DNA from: Salinicoccus luteus DSM 17002
GTDB lineage: Bacteria > Bacillota > Bacilli > Staphylococcales > Salinicoccaceae
Length of the DNA stretch: 64,000 nt
Assembly (NCBI RefSeq): GCF_000712035.1
Contig: NZ_KL544008.1
Coordinates: 404,544-468,543 of the forward strand
Direction of reading: 5' to 3'
In this document: positions 1 to 10,145 of the stretch, in pieces
Numbering within the stretch: position 1 is the stretch's first letter
How the letters are laid out: every line of letters starts with the position of its first letter
The notes under the pieces: model-generated
The model's input: only the letters and a program-made list of their open reading frames with translations
What the model was told of the DNA's origin: nothing
Databases searched by the model: none
Translations under genes and position numbers: made by a program

Positions 1-1603
1 GGAGGACGAGGGCTGTGGCAATCTGGTGCTGGCTCTCCAGTATATACTGCCGCTTCCCGGATGAATACCTCAGCCGGTCATACAATGTATGGTTGTCATG
101 GACTTCTACATAATTGACGCTCATCAGGGCGGTGAACGGTCTGTGGAAGCCGGTGAACAGGTCACGGATGACATCTATTCCCTGTCCATCACCATTTACA
201 TACCCTTTTTCACTGAGTTCAAAATTACTTCCCTTGATCGAATCCCGGTAATGGTCGTTGAAGAAGTGGACCGAGGGGACATGATAGCTGTGTTCGGGAA
301 GCGTCTTCTTGCTGTAGTCGAGGGCGGTCGGCAGGTCCCACCCTTCCCCGAGGAGGAAAATTTCACGGCCCTGCCTGTGCACGATGGATTCGATGCCCTG
401 CATCGTTTCTATATCCAATGCCCCCATCAGGTCGAACCGGTAGCCATCAATCCGGTACTGTTCAAGCCAGAAATGGATCGTGTCGGCGATGAAGCGGCGT
501 CCCATCATCTTCTCGGAAGCGAAATCATTGCCGACGCCTGTACCATTGGACAGCGACAGATCCTCATTATGCCTGAAATAATATCCGGGGACGAGTTTAT
601 CGAAATTTGAATCCTCCACACAGTAGACATGGTTGAGAACCACATCGAGAATGATCTTCATGCCGTTTTCATGCAGTGTCCGGATCAATGTCTGCAGCTC
701 GATGATGCGGTTGATGGGGTCGTTCGGATCTGTTGCATAGCTGCCTTCCGGGACCATGAAGAAATGTGGATCGTATCCCCAGTTATAGCTTTTATCCCGG
801 TTGAGTTCATCCACAGTGATGAAATCATTCACCGGCATCAGCTGGATGTGTGTCACTCCGAGCTCCTTGAGGTAGTTGAGCCCGCTCGAGAGCCGGTGCT
901 TGGTGGTCGTCTGTTCAGTCATGCCGAGGTAGCGGCCTTTCCATTCCTCTTTGACCCCGCTGTTGGGGTGGGATGTGATGTCCCTGACATGTGTTTCATA
1001 GATGATGGCGGAATCATTCGGTATATCCGGAATGTGATGATCGGTGAATCCGGGGTTGATGCGTTCGAAGTCGACGATCATCGCCTCCTTCCCATTTGCC
1101 GATACTGCTTTGACATAGGGATCGATCACATTATGCGTCACATGATTATGGCTTGCTTCGTAGTGGTAATACTTACCGTGACAGTCCTGTGCAATCACCT
1201 TTTCAAAGTAGCCATCGATCTTGTCCATGTTGTAGGCCTGGCCATCCAGTATGAGCCGACACTGGACGACGGTCGGTGCAAATACCCTGAAGACGGTCCG
1301 GTCCTTTGAATAGGTGGCCCCCATCTGTTTTTCTGTGGAGTATTTCATGTCGAATTCTATGGACAATATATAGCGCCCCATCAGAAGCGGGAACATCCTG
1401 CCCTCAAATCTGATGTGTGTAAAATGGTTGAGGTTTACAGGATGGGTGAGCCAGACAGTAAGGTAGGCACCTGCATTTTCGATCTTTCTTATTGGAAGTG
1501 CTTCATCGTTCTGGAGGACCGCCAGGTCATTTCCGTATTCGCCCTGTGTGCCTTTTCTGACTATAGTGATCTGATCTGGTGCATCAAGATATGCATCAAT
1601 CAT
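1..1603 (-). CDS. pulA: Type I pullulanase (partial, 3' end beyond window)
   Basis: Debranching enzyme hydrolysing alpha-1,6 links of glycogen or starch. Reading the minus strand from an ATG at 1603 gives an open frame of 534 codons that runs off the window start, so the C-terminus is missing. Visible are an N-terminal carbohydrate-binding region and the GH13 pullulanase signature YNWGYDP, followed by conserved catalytic-barrel strands ILDVVLNHVY, DGYRFDLMGALD (nucleophile Asp) and LLGEGWDLP (acid/base Glu). A GGAGGC ribosome site at 1609-1614 sits just ahead of the start. It is divergent from glgB across about 160 bp, which suggests a role in turnover of glycogen made by the adjacent glgBCDA operon. 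The family call is secure. Whether it is secreted cannot be fully judged, but the N-terminus shows no signal peptide, so it is probably cytoplasmic. Confidence 0.9.
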   Translation of the reverse strand, partial: MIDAYLDAPDQITIVRKGTQGEYGNDLAVLQNDEALPIRKIENAGAYLTVWLTHPVNLNHFTHIRFEGRMFPLLMGRYILSIEFDMKYSTEKQMGATYSKDRTVFRVFAPTVVQCRLILDGQAYNMDKIDGYFEKVIAQDCHGKYYHYEASHNHVTHNVIDPYVKAVSANGKEAMIVDFERINPGFTDHHIPDIPNDSAIIYETHVRDITSHPNSGVKEEWKGRYLGMTEQTTTKHRLSSGLNYLKELGVTHIQLMPVNDFITVDELNRDKSYNWGYDPHFFMVPEGSYATDPNDPINRIIELQTLIRTLHENGMKIILDVVLNHVYCVEDSNFDKLVPGYYFRHNEDLSLSNGTGVGNDFASEKMMGRRFIADTIHFWLEQYRIDGYRFDLMGALDIETMQGIESIVHRQGREIFLLGEGWDLPTALDYSKKTLPEHSYHVPSVHFFNDHYRDSIKGSNFELSEKGYVNGDGQGIDVIRDLFTGFHRPFTALMSVNYVEVHDNHTLYDRLRYSSGKRQYILESQHQIATALVL

Positions 1604-1687
1604 AAAAAGCCTCCGTCCGGTTGAATGTGATAGTGTTAGTATATAGAATGAATACTGTAGCATGTAGTCTGACAATTATAAAAATTT

Positions 1688-1716
1688 TATACATTTTCTT
1701 TTTTTAGTTGTATAAT
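1688..1716 (+). promoter_or_regulatory. Predicted SigA promoter of the glg operon
   Basis: TATACA (1688-1693), a 17-base spacer and a consensus TATAAT (1711-1716) lie 47 bases ahead of the glgB start. The -10 is perfect and the -35 matches TTGACA at four of six positions. Confidence 0.55.
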
Positions 1717-1762
1717 CGGTGTTAAGGGTATGTCTATAGTATAACGCAAAGGGGGAAATATT

Positions 1763-3688
1763 TTGAGTGAAGAAAACTTGGAAATGGATAAATACCTGTT
1801 TCATCAGGGTACCCATTACAACGCCTACAATTTCATGGGCGCGCATGTGACGGAAGAGGGAGTGCGGTTCATCACATGGGCACCGAATGCCAGGCATGTC
1901 CAGCTTGCCTGCAACTACAATGACTATTCGGGCGAAGGCTTCGATTTCGAGAGGCTCGGTGACCAGGGACTGTGGATTCTGACCACTTCCCGTGTGGGCG
2001 TCGGAGACACCTACAAGTACAAAATCCATTTTGAAGATGGCCATCATCTCAAATCGGACCCGTTCGGCTCCTATCACGAACGGCGCCCGGCAACTGCGAG
2101 CATCGTCCATGAAGATGACTTTGAATTCACGGATGATGAATGGATGTCAAAGCGTCGCAGTTCCAATGTATATGAATCCCCGATCAGCATCTATGAAATG
2201 CACCTTGGTACATGGATGAAGCATCCGGTCGAGGAGACCGAGGGCATGACAATTGATGAGATTACAGACGCGTCGCACTTCAGCTACAGGGAAGTGGCGG
2301 ATCATCTGATCCCCTATCTGCAGGAGCTTGAATACACCCATGTGGAGTTCCTTCCACTGATGGAGCATCCCTTCGACCTTTCATGGGGCTATCAGGTGAC
2401 GGGCTACTTCTCCGCCACAAGCCGCTACGGGAAACCCGAGGATCTGAAGTACCTGATCAACCGGCTCCACGAGGCGGGAATCGGCGTCATCATGGATTTC
2501 GTACCTGCGCATTTCTGCAAGGATGCCCACGGGCTGAGGCTCTTTGACGGGTCACCCACATATGAACATCCGGACGAGAAAATAGCAGAGAAGAAGGAAT
2601 GGGGGACACTGACATTCGACTATGGCAGGCCGGAAGTCCAATCCTTCCTCGTCTCGTCGGCCATGTACTGGATCAGGGAGTTCCATATCGACGGGCTCCG
2701 GATTGATGCTGTCCACAGCATGATCGACCTGAATTTTGAAAATCATGAACCGGACTCCAAGATTTACAATGAAAAGGGTACAGAAGAGAATATAGCGGGT
2801 ATTGAACTGTTGAAGAAATTGAATGCCGTCGCCTTCGATTATGATGAAACGCTGCTCATGATGGCGGAAGATTCATCGGACAAGGCGATGATTACACATC
2901 CAATCCATGAAGGCGGGCTCGGTTTCAATTTCAAGTGGGACCTCGGTTGGATGCATGACCGGCTGGACTACATGGAGCAGGATTTCTACGCCAGGGCCCA
3001 AAACCATAACAAGCTCACCTTCTCCATGGCATACAAGTACAATGAAAATTACCTGCTGCCGCTCTCCCATGATGAAGTGGTGCACGGCAAGAAGGCCATC
3101 GTCGATAAGATGACCGGAGACCAGTGGCAGAAGTTTGCCCAGACACGGCTCCTCTACGGCAACCAGTTCACTGAACCGGGCAAGCAGCTGCTCTTCATGG
3201 GCCAGGAGTTCGGCATGTACCATGAGTGGAAGGATAAGGAGCAGGTGGACTGGCATCTGTTGGACTATCCGGTACATGTGGATCTGAAACGCTATGTATC
3301 GAATCTGAACCGCTTCTATCGGAAGCATCCTGAATTTCATGGATGGGACTACAGGCCTGAAGGTTTCAGGTGGCTGCTTGTGGACGACAGCACGCACTCC
3401 ATATTGAGTTATGTGCGCAAATACAAGGATTCCTTCAAGGTCTGCGTATTCAACTATCGTCCCGAAGTCTACCATGATTTCAGGATTCCTGTGCCGGAAC
3501 CGGGTGTATACCGTGAGATATTCAACAGTGACAGGGACATCTATTCGGGATCGGGTGTCCTGAATGATGGCCGTCATTTCACCACCGACGAGCACTACGT
3601 CAGGGAATCGCAGTTCATCCAGATCACCGTGGCACCTTTGGCATTTCAAGTATTCGAACTAGAAGATAAGACAAAAGGGAGGAAGTAG
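1763..3688 (+). CDS. glgB: 1,4-alpha-glucan branching enzyme
   Basis: Transfers alpha-1,4 oligoglucan segments to form alpha-1,6 branches in glycogen, in the cytoplasm. The 641-residue protein has the usual length. An N-terminal CBM48-like region (about 1-130) precedes a GH13 barrel with all four conserved regions: [17 protein letters not shown] with nucleophile D315, AEDSS with acid/base E369, and [10 protein letters not shown] with D437. The start is TTG at 1763, placed by an AAAGGGGGA ribosome site 7 bases upstream. The next ATG is seven codons in. First gene of a tight glgBCDA operon, with one base between its stop and the glgC start. Region I reads FVPAHF where many GlgB proteins have WVPGHF, a mild variant. 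Confidence 0.95.
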   Translation: MSEENLEMDKYLFHQGTHYNAYNFMGAHVTEEGVRFITWAPNARHVQLACNYNDYSGEGFDFERLGDQGLWILTTSRVGVGDTYKYKIHFEDGHHLKSDPFGSYHERRPATASIVHEDDFEFTDDEWMSKRRSSNVYESPISIYEMHLGTWMKHPVEETEGMTIDEITDASHFSYREVADHLIPYLQELEYTHVEFLPLMEHPFDLSWGYQVTGYFSATSRYGKPEDLKYLINRLHEAGIGVIMDFVPAHFCKDAHGLRLFDGSPTYEHPDEKIAEKKEWGTLTFDYGRPEVQSFLVSSAMYWIREFHIDGLRIDAVHSMIDLNFENHEPDSKIYNEKGTEENIAGIELLKKLNAVAFDYDETLLMMAEDSSDKAMITHPIHEGGLGFNFKWDLGWMHDRLDYMEQDFYARAQNHNKLTFSMAYKYNENYLLPLSHDEVVHGKKAIVDKMTGDQWQKFAQTRLLYGNQFTEPGKQLLFMGQEFGMYHEWKDKEQVDWHLLDYPVHVDLKRYVSNLNRFYRKHPEFHGWDYRPEGFRWLLVDDSTHSILSYVRKYKDSFKVCVFNYRPEVYHDFRIPVPEPGVYREIFNSDRDIYSGSGVLNDGRHFTTDEHYVRESQFIQITVAPLAFQVFELEDKTKGRK

Positions 3689-3689
3689 C

Positions 3690-4847
3690 ATGACATCAAA
3701 AACAGTAGCAATGCTATTGGCAGGGGGGCAGGGGACACGTCTTGGCGAATTGACCAAGACCCTTGCCAAGCCGGCGGTGCCCTTCGGGGGCAAATACCGC
3801 ATCATCGACTTCACAATGAGCAATCTTGCAAATTCGGGCATCTCCACCGTGGGGCTTCTCGTACAGTATTCCCCGCTGATGCTGAACAAGCATATCGGCA
3901 TCGGAAAACCGTGGGGGCTTGACAGGCAGTATGGCGGGGTGAGCGTGCTGTCACCCTATTCAAGCCGCGAGGGGAGTGCATGGTTCAGCGGTACTGCAGA
4001 CGCCATCGTGAAGAACAGGCATTTTGTGGAGCAGTACGAACCGGATGAACTGATCGTACTGAGTGGCGACCATATCTATCAGATGGACTACACCAAAATG
4101 CTCGAATTCCACCGGGAGAATGGGGCGGATGCAACGATTTCCGCCATCGAAGTGCCGATGGACGAGGCCAGCCGGTTCGGCATCCTCAATACGAATGACG
4201 ACTTCAGCATCTATGAGTTCGATGAAAAGCCCGAGCATCCGAAGAACAACCTGGCCTCGATGGGGGTTTACATCTTCAACTGGAGCACCATCAAGCCCTA
4301 TCTGCTCGAGGACGAAAAGGATGAGGGAAGCGATCACGACTTCGGGAAGGACATCATTCCGAAGATGCTGGAGGATGACAGGAAGCTGTTCGCCTATCGT
4401 TTTGACGGCTACTGGAAGGATGTCGGAACGATCAAGAGCTATTGGGAGGCGAATATGGACCTTCTGAAGGAGGACTTCCAGACGCTGCTGATGTCAAAGG
4501 AATGGCCGACCTATCCGAACGAGGAAAACCGCCCGCCAGAGTATATCGGGGAGACTGCAGAAATCAACAATTCACTCATCTCTCCGGGGTCCTTCATCGA
4601 AGGGTCGATCGACAACTCGATACTGTTCGTCGGGGTGGAGACGATGGAAGGTGCCAGTGTGAAGGATTCCATCATCCTGCCTGACGCCGTCATCGGCAGA
4701 AATGTCACACTCGACTGTGCCATCGTCATGTCGGATGTGGAGATACCGGACGGTACGCGCATTGTGGCCTCAAACGATGAGCCGGTCGTCATCAGTCCCG
4801 ATACGCTGAAAGATTATATAGCAGAAGGAGGTAGTCAAAATGGATAA
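3690..4847 (+). CDS. glgC: Glucose-1-phosphate adenylyltransferase, catalytic subunit
   Basis: Makes ADP-glucose from ATP and glucose-1-phosphate, the committed step of bacterial glycogen synthesis. The 385-residue protein opens with the nucleotidyltransferase signature [13 protein letters not shown] and the phosphate-binding [15 protein letters not shown]. It also has the [10 protein letters not shown] metal-site segment and a C-terminal left-handed beta-helix ([23 protein letters not shown]). A GGGAGG ribosome site overlaps the end of glgB. The last 8 bases overlap glgD, so the two subunits are probably translationally coupled and form a heteromeric enzyme as known for GlgC/GlgD of Bacillus and Geobacillus. 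Confidence 0.95.
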   Translation: MTSKTVAMLLAGGQGTRLGELTKTLAKPAVPFGGKYRIIDFTMSNLANSGISTVGLLVQYSPLMLNKHIGIGKPWGLDRQYGGVSVLSPYSSREGSAWFSGTADAIVKNRHFVEQYEPDELIVLSGDHIYQMDYTKMLEFHRENGADATISAIEVPMDEASRFGILNTNDDFSIYEFDEKPEHPKNNLASMGVYIFNWSTIKPYLLEDEKDEGSDHDFGKDIIPKMLEDDRKLFAYRFDGYWKDVGTIKSYWEANMDLLKEDFQTLLMSKEWPTYPNEENRPPEYIGETAEINNSLISPGSFIEGSIDNSILFVGVETMEGASVKDSIILPDAVIGRNVTLDCAIVMSDVEIPDGTRIVASNDEPVVISPDTLKDYIAEGGSQNG

Positions 4848-5940
4848 AGGAGTACTTGGACTCATCAACCTACAGCCGGAGCAGGATTACCTGGACGAGC
4901 TGACCTATTTCAGAAGCAGCGGATCGGTCCCGTTCATGGGACGGTACCGACTGATCGACTTCGCGATCACCAACATGGCGAATTCCGGGGTCAGTGTCAT
5001 CGGCGTATTCGCCGGACACAAGTTCAGGTCCCTGCTCGACCACTTGAACCGCAAGGAGGATTTCGGGCTGGAGGGGAGACAGGCCAAGATCTTCGTCCTG
5101 CCTCCGGACTGGAACGATCCGTCGGACATCTCAGAGGGCGACCTCAAGCACTTCCACAACCATGACGATCTCTTCAGGCGATTCAAAGGGGATCAGGTGA
5201 TCATCTCAGGTACGCAGTTCATTTCCAATACCGACTACACCGAGGCGGTCAGGTACCATAAGGAGAACGACAAGGATATAACATTCGTTGGTGAAGAGGT
5301 GGAGAATCCGCCGAATAGCCCCATCCTCAGATTGGTGACCGAAGGGGACCAGGTGACCGGGTTCACACATGATCAGGATAACGGGCACCTCTATTCCGGA
5401 GTCTACATCATCAAGAAGGAAGTCCTGAAGAACATCGTCCGATTCTGCATCGACAACTATAAGCACAGCCTGTTCCATAACGGCATCCGGGAGAAGCTTG
5501 AGGAATATGATACCGGGTTCTATGATATCAAGGCGAAGACGCACTACTTCTATTCCGTCCAGTCCTACTTCCAAAACAGCATGGCGCTGCTCGACAAGGA
5601 CCGCTACCGCGAATTCTTCTACGGCCAGAAGAAGGTGAAGACGAAGGTCAGCACGAACCCGCCGACCCTCTACAAGAATGACAGCAGTGCGAAAAGGTCT
5701 ATCCTGTCCAATGGAACGACTGTGGAAGGGACGGTGGAGAATTCTGTCATTTCGAGGAACGTGTTCGTCGGAAAGGGCGCGACCGTCAAAAATTCCATTG
5801 TTTTCGCAAACTGCGTCATCGAGCCTGGTGCCCATCTTGAAAATGTCATCCTGGATAAGGATGTGACCATCACCGAAGGCCGCCAGCTGATAGGGTCGGA
5901 AGAGAAGCCGTATACAGTGCCAAAGCGCTCACGGATATAA
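4840..5940 (+). CDS. glgD: Glucose-1-phosphate adenylyltransferase, GlgD regulatory-type subunit
   Basis: Paralog of GlgC that is known in Firmicutes to partner GlgC and raise its activity. The 366-residue protein keeps the fold, for example [28 protein letters not shown] and a C-terminal beta-helix. It lacks the GGxGxRL nucleotide-binding loop at its N-terminus: [15 protein letters not shown] stands in its place. It also has threonine-glutamine in the position of the GD metal site (SGTQ against SGDH in GlgC). It is therefore expected to be catalytically weak or inactive alone. It overlaps glgC by 8 bases and lies 25 bases before glgA. Confidence 0.9.
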   Translation: MDKGVLGLINLQPEQDYLDELTYFRSSGSVPFMGRYRLIDFAITNMANSGVSVIGVFAGHKFRSLLDHLNRKEDFGLEGRQAKIFVLPPDWNDPSDISEGDLKHFHNHDDLFRRFKGDQVIISGTQFISNTDYTEAVRYHKENDKDITFVGEEVENPPNSPILRLVTEGDQVTGFTHDQDNGHLYSGVYIIKKEVLKNIVRFCIDNYKHSLFHNGIREKLEEYDTGFYDIKAKTHYFYSVQSYFQNSMALLDKDRYREFFYGQKKVKTKVSTNPPTLYKNDSSAKRSILSNGTTVEGTVENSVISRNVFVGKGATVKNSIVFANCVIEPGAHLENVILDKDVTITEGRQLIGSEEKPYTVPKRSRI

Positions 5941-5965
5941 TAAGAAACCGGAAAGAAGTGACAGT

Positions 5966-7372
5966 ATGAAACATGTTCTTTTTGCTGCAAGTGAATGTAC
6001 GCCATTCATCAAGTCGGGAGGGCTTGCAGATGTAATCGGGAGCCTGCCCCAGGCGCTCGTCAAGGAAGGGGCGAAAGTCTCGGTCATCCTGCCCCTCTAC
6101 AAGGAGATCATCCACTCCGAATACCGTGAGGACATGGAGGAAGTGATGATCTTCAACACGCAGGTCGGATGGCGCAACCAGTATACGCGCATACTGAAAT
6201 ATCGCGGCCGGGACGCAACCTACTATTTCGTCGACAATGAATACTATTTCAACCGAGACGGCCTGTATGGCTATATCGATGACGGCGAACGCTTCGTCTA
6301 TTTCTCGAACGCCATCATCGAATTCATGTACAGGGTGGAGGAGTCGTATGACGTCCTGCACTGCCATGACTGGCAGACGGGCGCAGCTGTCGCAATCGGC
6401 AGCATCAAGCGGCCGCACCCCGGCATGAAGACCGTCTACACGATCCATAACATCCAGTATCAGGGCTGGATCGAACAGTCGGCATTCGGTGAGCTGTTCA
6501 ACCTCGGACGCGAGCACTTTGCCGGTTTCGAATGGCAGGGCATGCTGAATATGATGAAGGCGGCCATACATCACGCGGATGTAATTACGACCGTATCGGA
6601 AACCTATGCCGAGGAGATCATGACACCGTTCTTCGGGGAAGGGCTCGAATCGGTGCTGGAATACAGGCGGGGAGATCTGCACGGGGTCATCAACGGCCTC
6701 GATACCTACGACTATAATCCGGTCAGGGATGAGGCCCTGTACCACCGCTACCGTTCTTCGCGCAAGACGAAGGCGAAGAACAAGACGGCGCTGCAGCGGG
6801 ATCTTGGGCTGACTGTGGATGAGAACATCCCGATGTATGGGATCGTCACCCGCCTCGTCACCCAGAAGGGCATCGACCTCGTCGAACATATCATGCATGA
6901 ATTCCTTACAGAGGATGTGCAGCTTGTGGTGCTCGGTTCAGGGGAAGCCGTATATGAAGACTACTTCAAGTCGCTTGTGCACCACTTCCCGGAAAAGGCG
7001 CATGTGACGCTCGGATTCAGTGAAGGCTATGCAAGGAAGATATACGCGGCGAGCGACTTCTTCATCATGCCGAGCCTGTTCGAGCCTTGCGGGCTCGGCC
7101 AGCTGATCGCCATCCGCTATCTTACGGCACCGATCGTCAGGGAGACGGGCGGCCTGAAGGATACGGTCATTCCATATAATGAATTCGACCACTCCGGCAA
7201 CGGGTTCTCATTCGAGAACTACAATGCCCATGAACTGCTCAATGCGATGAAGTACAGCCTGTACATCTATCACCAGAAGGCACATATGGATGCATTATGC
7301 AGGAACATGACGGCATCCGACTACAGCTGGGCGAATTCAGCGCGCCAGTACATGTCTCTGTATGGTGTCTAG
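5966..7372 (+). CDS. glgA: Glycogen synthase (ADP-glucose type)
   Basis: GT5 retaining glucosyltransferase that extends alpha-1,4-glucan from ADP-glucose. At 468 residues it has the usual length. The N-terminal KSGGLADVIGSLPQAL motif holds the ADP-glucose-binding lysine (K16). The C-terminal Rossmann half carries FIMPSLFEPCGLGQL and RETGGLKDTV, typical of GlgA. Last gene of the glg operon, followed by a strong hairpin terminator. No glycogen phosphorylase (glgP) follows, although it closes the operon in Bacillus subtilis. Here the next gene is the unrelated, convergent rqcH. Confidence 0.95.
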   Translation: MKHVLFAASECTPFIKSGGLADVIGSLPQALVKEGAKVSVILPLYKEIIHSEYREDMEEVMIFNTQVGWRNQYTRILKYRGRDATYYFVDNEYYFNRDGLYGYIDDGERFVYFSNAIIEFMYRVEESYDVLHCHDWQTGAAVAIGSIKRPHPGMKTVYTIHNIQYQGWIEQSAFGELFNLGREHFAGFEWQGMLNMMKAAIHHADVITTVSETYAEEIMTPFFGEGLESVLEYRRGDLHGVINGLDTYDYNPVRDEALYHRYRSSRKTKAKNKTALQRDLGLTVDENIPMYGIVTRLVTQKGIDLVEHIMHEFLTEDVQLVVLGSGEAVYEDYFKSLVHHFPEKAHVTLGFSEGYARKIYAASDFFIMPSLFEPCGLGQLIAIRYLTAPIVRETGGLKDTVIPYNEFDHSGNGFSFENYNAHELLNAMKYSLYIYHQKAHMDALCRNMTASDYSWANSARQYMSLYGV

Positions 7373-7392
7373 CACAAGGCGCGGAAAATGGA

Positions 7393-7438
7393 AAGGCACT
7401 GCTGAACCCAGTCACTTGGCTGGGTTCGGCAGTGCCTT
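7393..7438. terminator. Bidirectional terminator between glgA and rqcH
   Basis: An 18-bp stem with a single G-T wobble (AAGGCACTGCTGAACCCA against TGGGTTCGGCAGTGCCTT) and a 10-base loop lies in the 69-bp gap between the convergent genes. Both ends of the stem are flanked by A or T bases, so it can serve either strand. Confidence 0.85.
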
Positions 7439-7441
7439 CTT

Positions 7442-9148
7442 TCAGTTTGTCCGGCCGCTCTCCATCTGTTCGACCTTCGCTTTTACGGGGGTGACATGGA
7501 CCGTCTTCTGGTCGGTGTAGGTGACGAAGCCGGGCTTCGCGCCGCTGACCTTGTGCACATGTTTGATCTCCGTATAGTCGACGGGGACCGATTCCGACTC
7601 CTGGGCTTTTGAATGGTAGGCGGCGAGCATCGCGGCCTCCAGGATGTCCTGATCTTCTATTTCGGATGCAGGGTGGGTGATGACCACGTGGGATCCCGGG
7701 ATGTCCTTCGTGTGGAACCACAGGTGGTTGTTCTGTGCCTTTCTGCTGGTCAGATAGTCGTTCTGCTTGTTGTTCTTTCCGACGAGGACATCAAGGCCGC
7801 GCGTGGTGCGGTAGGCGTGGAGCTGGATCTTATTCTTCTTTTTCTTGGCGGACTGCTTCCGGTTGTTTTTGATGATGCCCTGTTCTGCGAGCTCTTCGCG
7901 TATTTCGTCGACTTCCTCCTCGGTCGTGATGCTGTCCATCTGATGGAGCAGGCTCGCGAAGTATTCGAGGTCCTCCCCTGCACGGTCCAGCTGCACAGCG
8001 GCGCTGTTCTCGCGGGTCTTGAGCTTGTTGTAGCGCTTGTAGTACTTCTGTGCATTGTCGCTGGCTGAGAGGTTCTTATCGAGCGGGATCTCGAGCGGCT
8101 CGTTCGTATAGTAGTCGATGACTTCGAGCGATTCGTCATAGGGCTTCACCTGATGCATATATGCAGTGAGCAGTTCCCCATACTTCTGATACTTGTCCTT
8201 TTCCGCCGCTTCCGCGAGATCTTCCTTGAGCTTCTCGACCTTCCGCTCCGTCTTTTCATATTCGCGCTCGATCAGATGCAGGTAGTCCTGTGCCTTCTGT
8301 TTGATGAGCGACTTCCTGTACCTGTCATGGTAGTAGTCGTCCATAAGCTGCGATAATGAATCATAGGTTTCGTAATCCTCCCCGAGATGGGAAAGGGGGG
8401 TGAAGTAGAAGACATCCCGGTCGCCTATGGTGTACATCACGGGTTTTACATCCTTGGCCTTCTCCATCGTCTCCCGTATGGCGGGTACGATGTTTTTTAT
8501 CGTAAAGTACCTGGCGTTGTGCTCGACCTCCTTCACAAACAGTGGGCTGAAGCCCTCAACATTGGCCAGTATCTGCCTATGGATCTTGCCGGCATTGAAG
8601 TCGATCATGGCAGGCAGTTTTTCAATCGCATCGGTCCTCGGGTTCAGCTTCTCCTCCGTCGGCGGCGCCGTATAGTCGAACCCCGGCATGATCGTCCGGC
8701 TGTTGTTGTTCGGTGTCAGGTGCTTGATGCCGTCAAGGATTCTGTAGTCCGCATCCGTGATGACGATGTTCGAATGCCGGCCCATGACCTCAAGGATGAG
8801 TATACGCCTGATCTCATCGCCGATTTCATTTCTCGACTGTATATGGATTTCGACCCGCCGGTCGTTTCCGAGCTGCCTGATCTCCTGGATGATGCCGCCT
8901 TCGAGATGCTTTCTGGCGACGCGCAGGAACATCGGAGGCTCGAAGGGGAATTCGTATTTATGGCCGGTCAGATGGAAGCGTGCATACATGGGATGCGCGC
9001 TGATCAGCAGATTGTGGTTGCTGCCGGCGGAACGCACCTTGAAAACCATTGAAGTTTCATCTATCTGCTGTATTCTATTGATCTTGCCCCGCTTGAGCAC
9101 TTCCAGTTCCCCAAGAAGCGCGTGGACAAAGTTGCCGTCGAATGCCAT
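7442..9148 (-). CDS. rqcH: Rqc2 homolog RqcH, ribosome-associated quality control
   Basis: NFACT protein that binds stalled 50S-peptidyl-tRNA complexes and adds C-terminal alanine tails marking nascent chains for degradation. It was formerly annotated as fibronectin-binding protein FbpA/YloA. Domains in order are NFACT-N (about 1-200, including the functional DR pair in GNDRRVEI), helix-hairpin-helix, a long coiled coil (about 270-420, rich in Glu/Lys), and NFACT-R with HLWFHTKDIPGSHVVI. I place the start at ATG 9148 because GGAGG lies 10 bases upstream. An in-frame ATG at 9178 would add ten residues without a good ribosome site. Length from 9148 is 568 residues. It stands alone, divergent from gmk, as in Staphylococcus. 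Confidence 0.93.
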   Translation of the reverse strand: MAFDGNFVHALLGELEVLKRGKINRIQQIDETSMVFKVRSAGSNHNLLISAHPMYARFHLTGHKYEFPFEPPMFLRVARKHLEGGIIQEIRQLGNDRRVEIHIQSRNEIGDEIRRILILEVMGRHSNIVITDADYRILDGIKHLTPNNNSRTIMPGFDYTAPPTEEKLNPRTDAIEKLPAMIDFNAGKIHRQILANVEGFSPLFVKEVEHNARYFTIKNIVPAIRETMEKAKDVKPVMYTIGDRDVFYFTPLSHLGEDYETYDSLSQLMDDYYHDRYRKSLIKQKAQDYLHLIEREYEKTERKVEKLKEDLAEAAEKDKYQKYGELLTAYMHQVKPYDESLEVIDYYTNEPLEIPLDKNLSASDNAQKYYKRYNKLKTRENSAAVQLDRAGEDLEYFASLLHQMDSITTEEEVDEIREELAEQGIIKNNRKQSAKKKKNKIQLHAYRTTRGLDVLVGKNNKQNDYLTSRKAQNNHLWFHTKDIPGSHVVITHPASEIEDQDILEAAMLAAYHSKAQESESVPVDYTEIKHVHKVSGAKPGFVTYTDQKTVHVTPVKAKVEQMESGRTN

Positions 9149-9282
9149 GGTTTCTTCCTCCTGTTTCAGACTATCCAATATTTTAACATGAAATCGGCCT
9201 CTTTGTTTACGGCCAGCGATTTAATGATGAATTTTTCTTCCGGATATGGTACATTAGGAGATAATTACAAATAGAAAGGTAA

Positions 9283-9911
<629 letters not shown>

Positions 9912-9912
<1 letters not shown>

Positions 9913-10106
9913 TGCTATACCCACCTATACATGAACTGAAAAAGAATGTCGATTCAAAATACCTTGTGGTCACAATGGCTGCCAAGCGTGCACGTCACCT
10001 GCAGGACCACCCGGATGATCTTGTGCTGGATGAATACAAGACGCTGAAGACGGTAAGCCGGGCGCTTGAAGAGATTGCTGAAAACAAAGTTAAAGAAAAA
10101 CACTAG
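9912..10106 (+). CDS. rpoZ: RNA polymerase omega subunit
   Basis: Small subunit that helps assemble and stabilise RNA polymerase. 64 residues, with the conserved YPPIHELKKNVDSKYLVVTM start and the AAKRARHLQ segment of Firmicute omega proteins. Stop-start overlap (TAATG) with gmk indicates coupled translation, the same pairing as in Bacillus and Staphylococcus. A hairpin with a T tract follows directly. Confidence 0.93.
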
Positions 10107-10132
10107 CTGACAAATTTTTGTCAGCTTTTTTT
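10105..10132 (+). terminator. Terminator or attenuator between rpoZ and coaBC
   Basis: AGCTGACAAA / TTTGTCAGCT forms a tight stem with a 2-base loop, followed by seven T. It begins inside the rpoZ stop codon and ends just before the coaBC ribosome site AAGAGGTG, so it may only partly attenuate the operon. Confidence 0.75.
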
Positions 10133-10145
10133 AAGAGGTGAAGAC

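Noticed and set aside
89-1309. Two plus-strand frames of 173 and 226 residues at the left edge
   Set aside because: They are antisense to the pullulanase whose continuous frame and motifs are clear on the minus strand.
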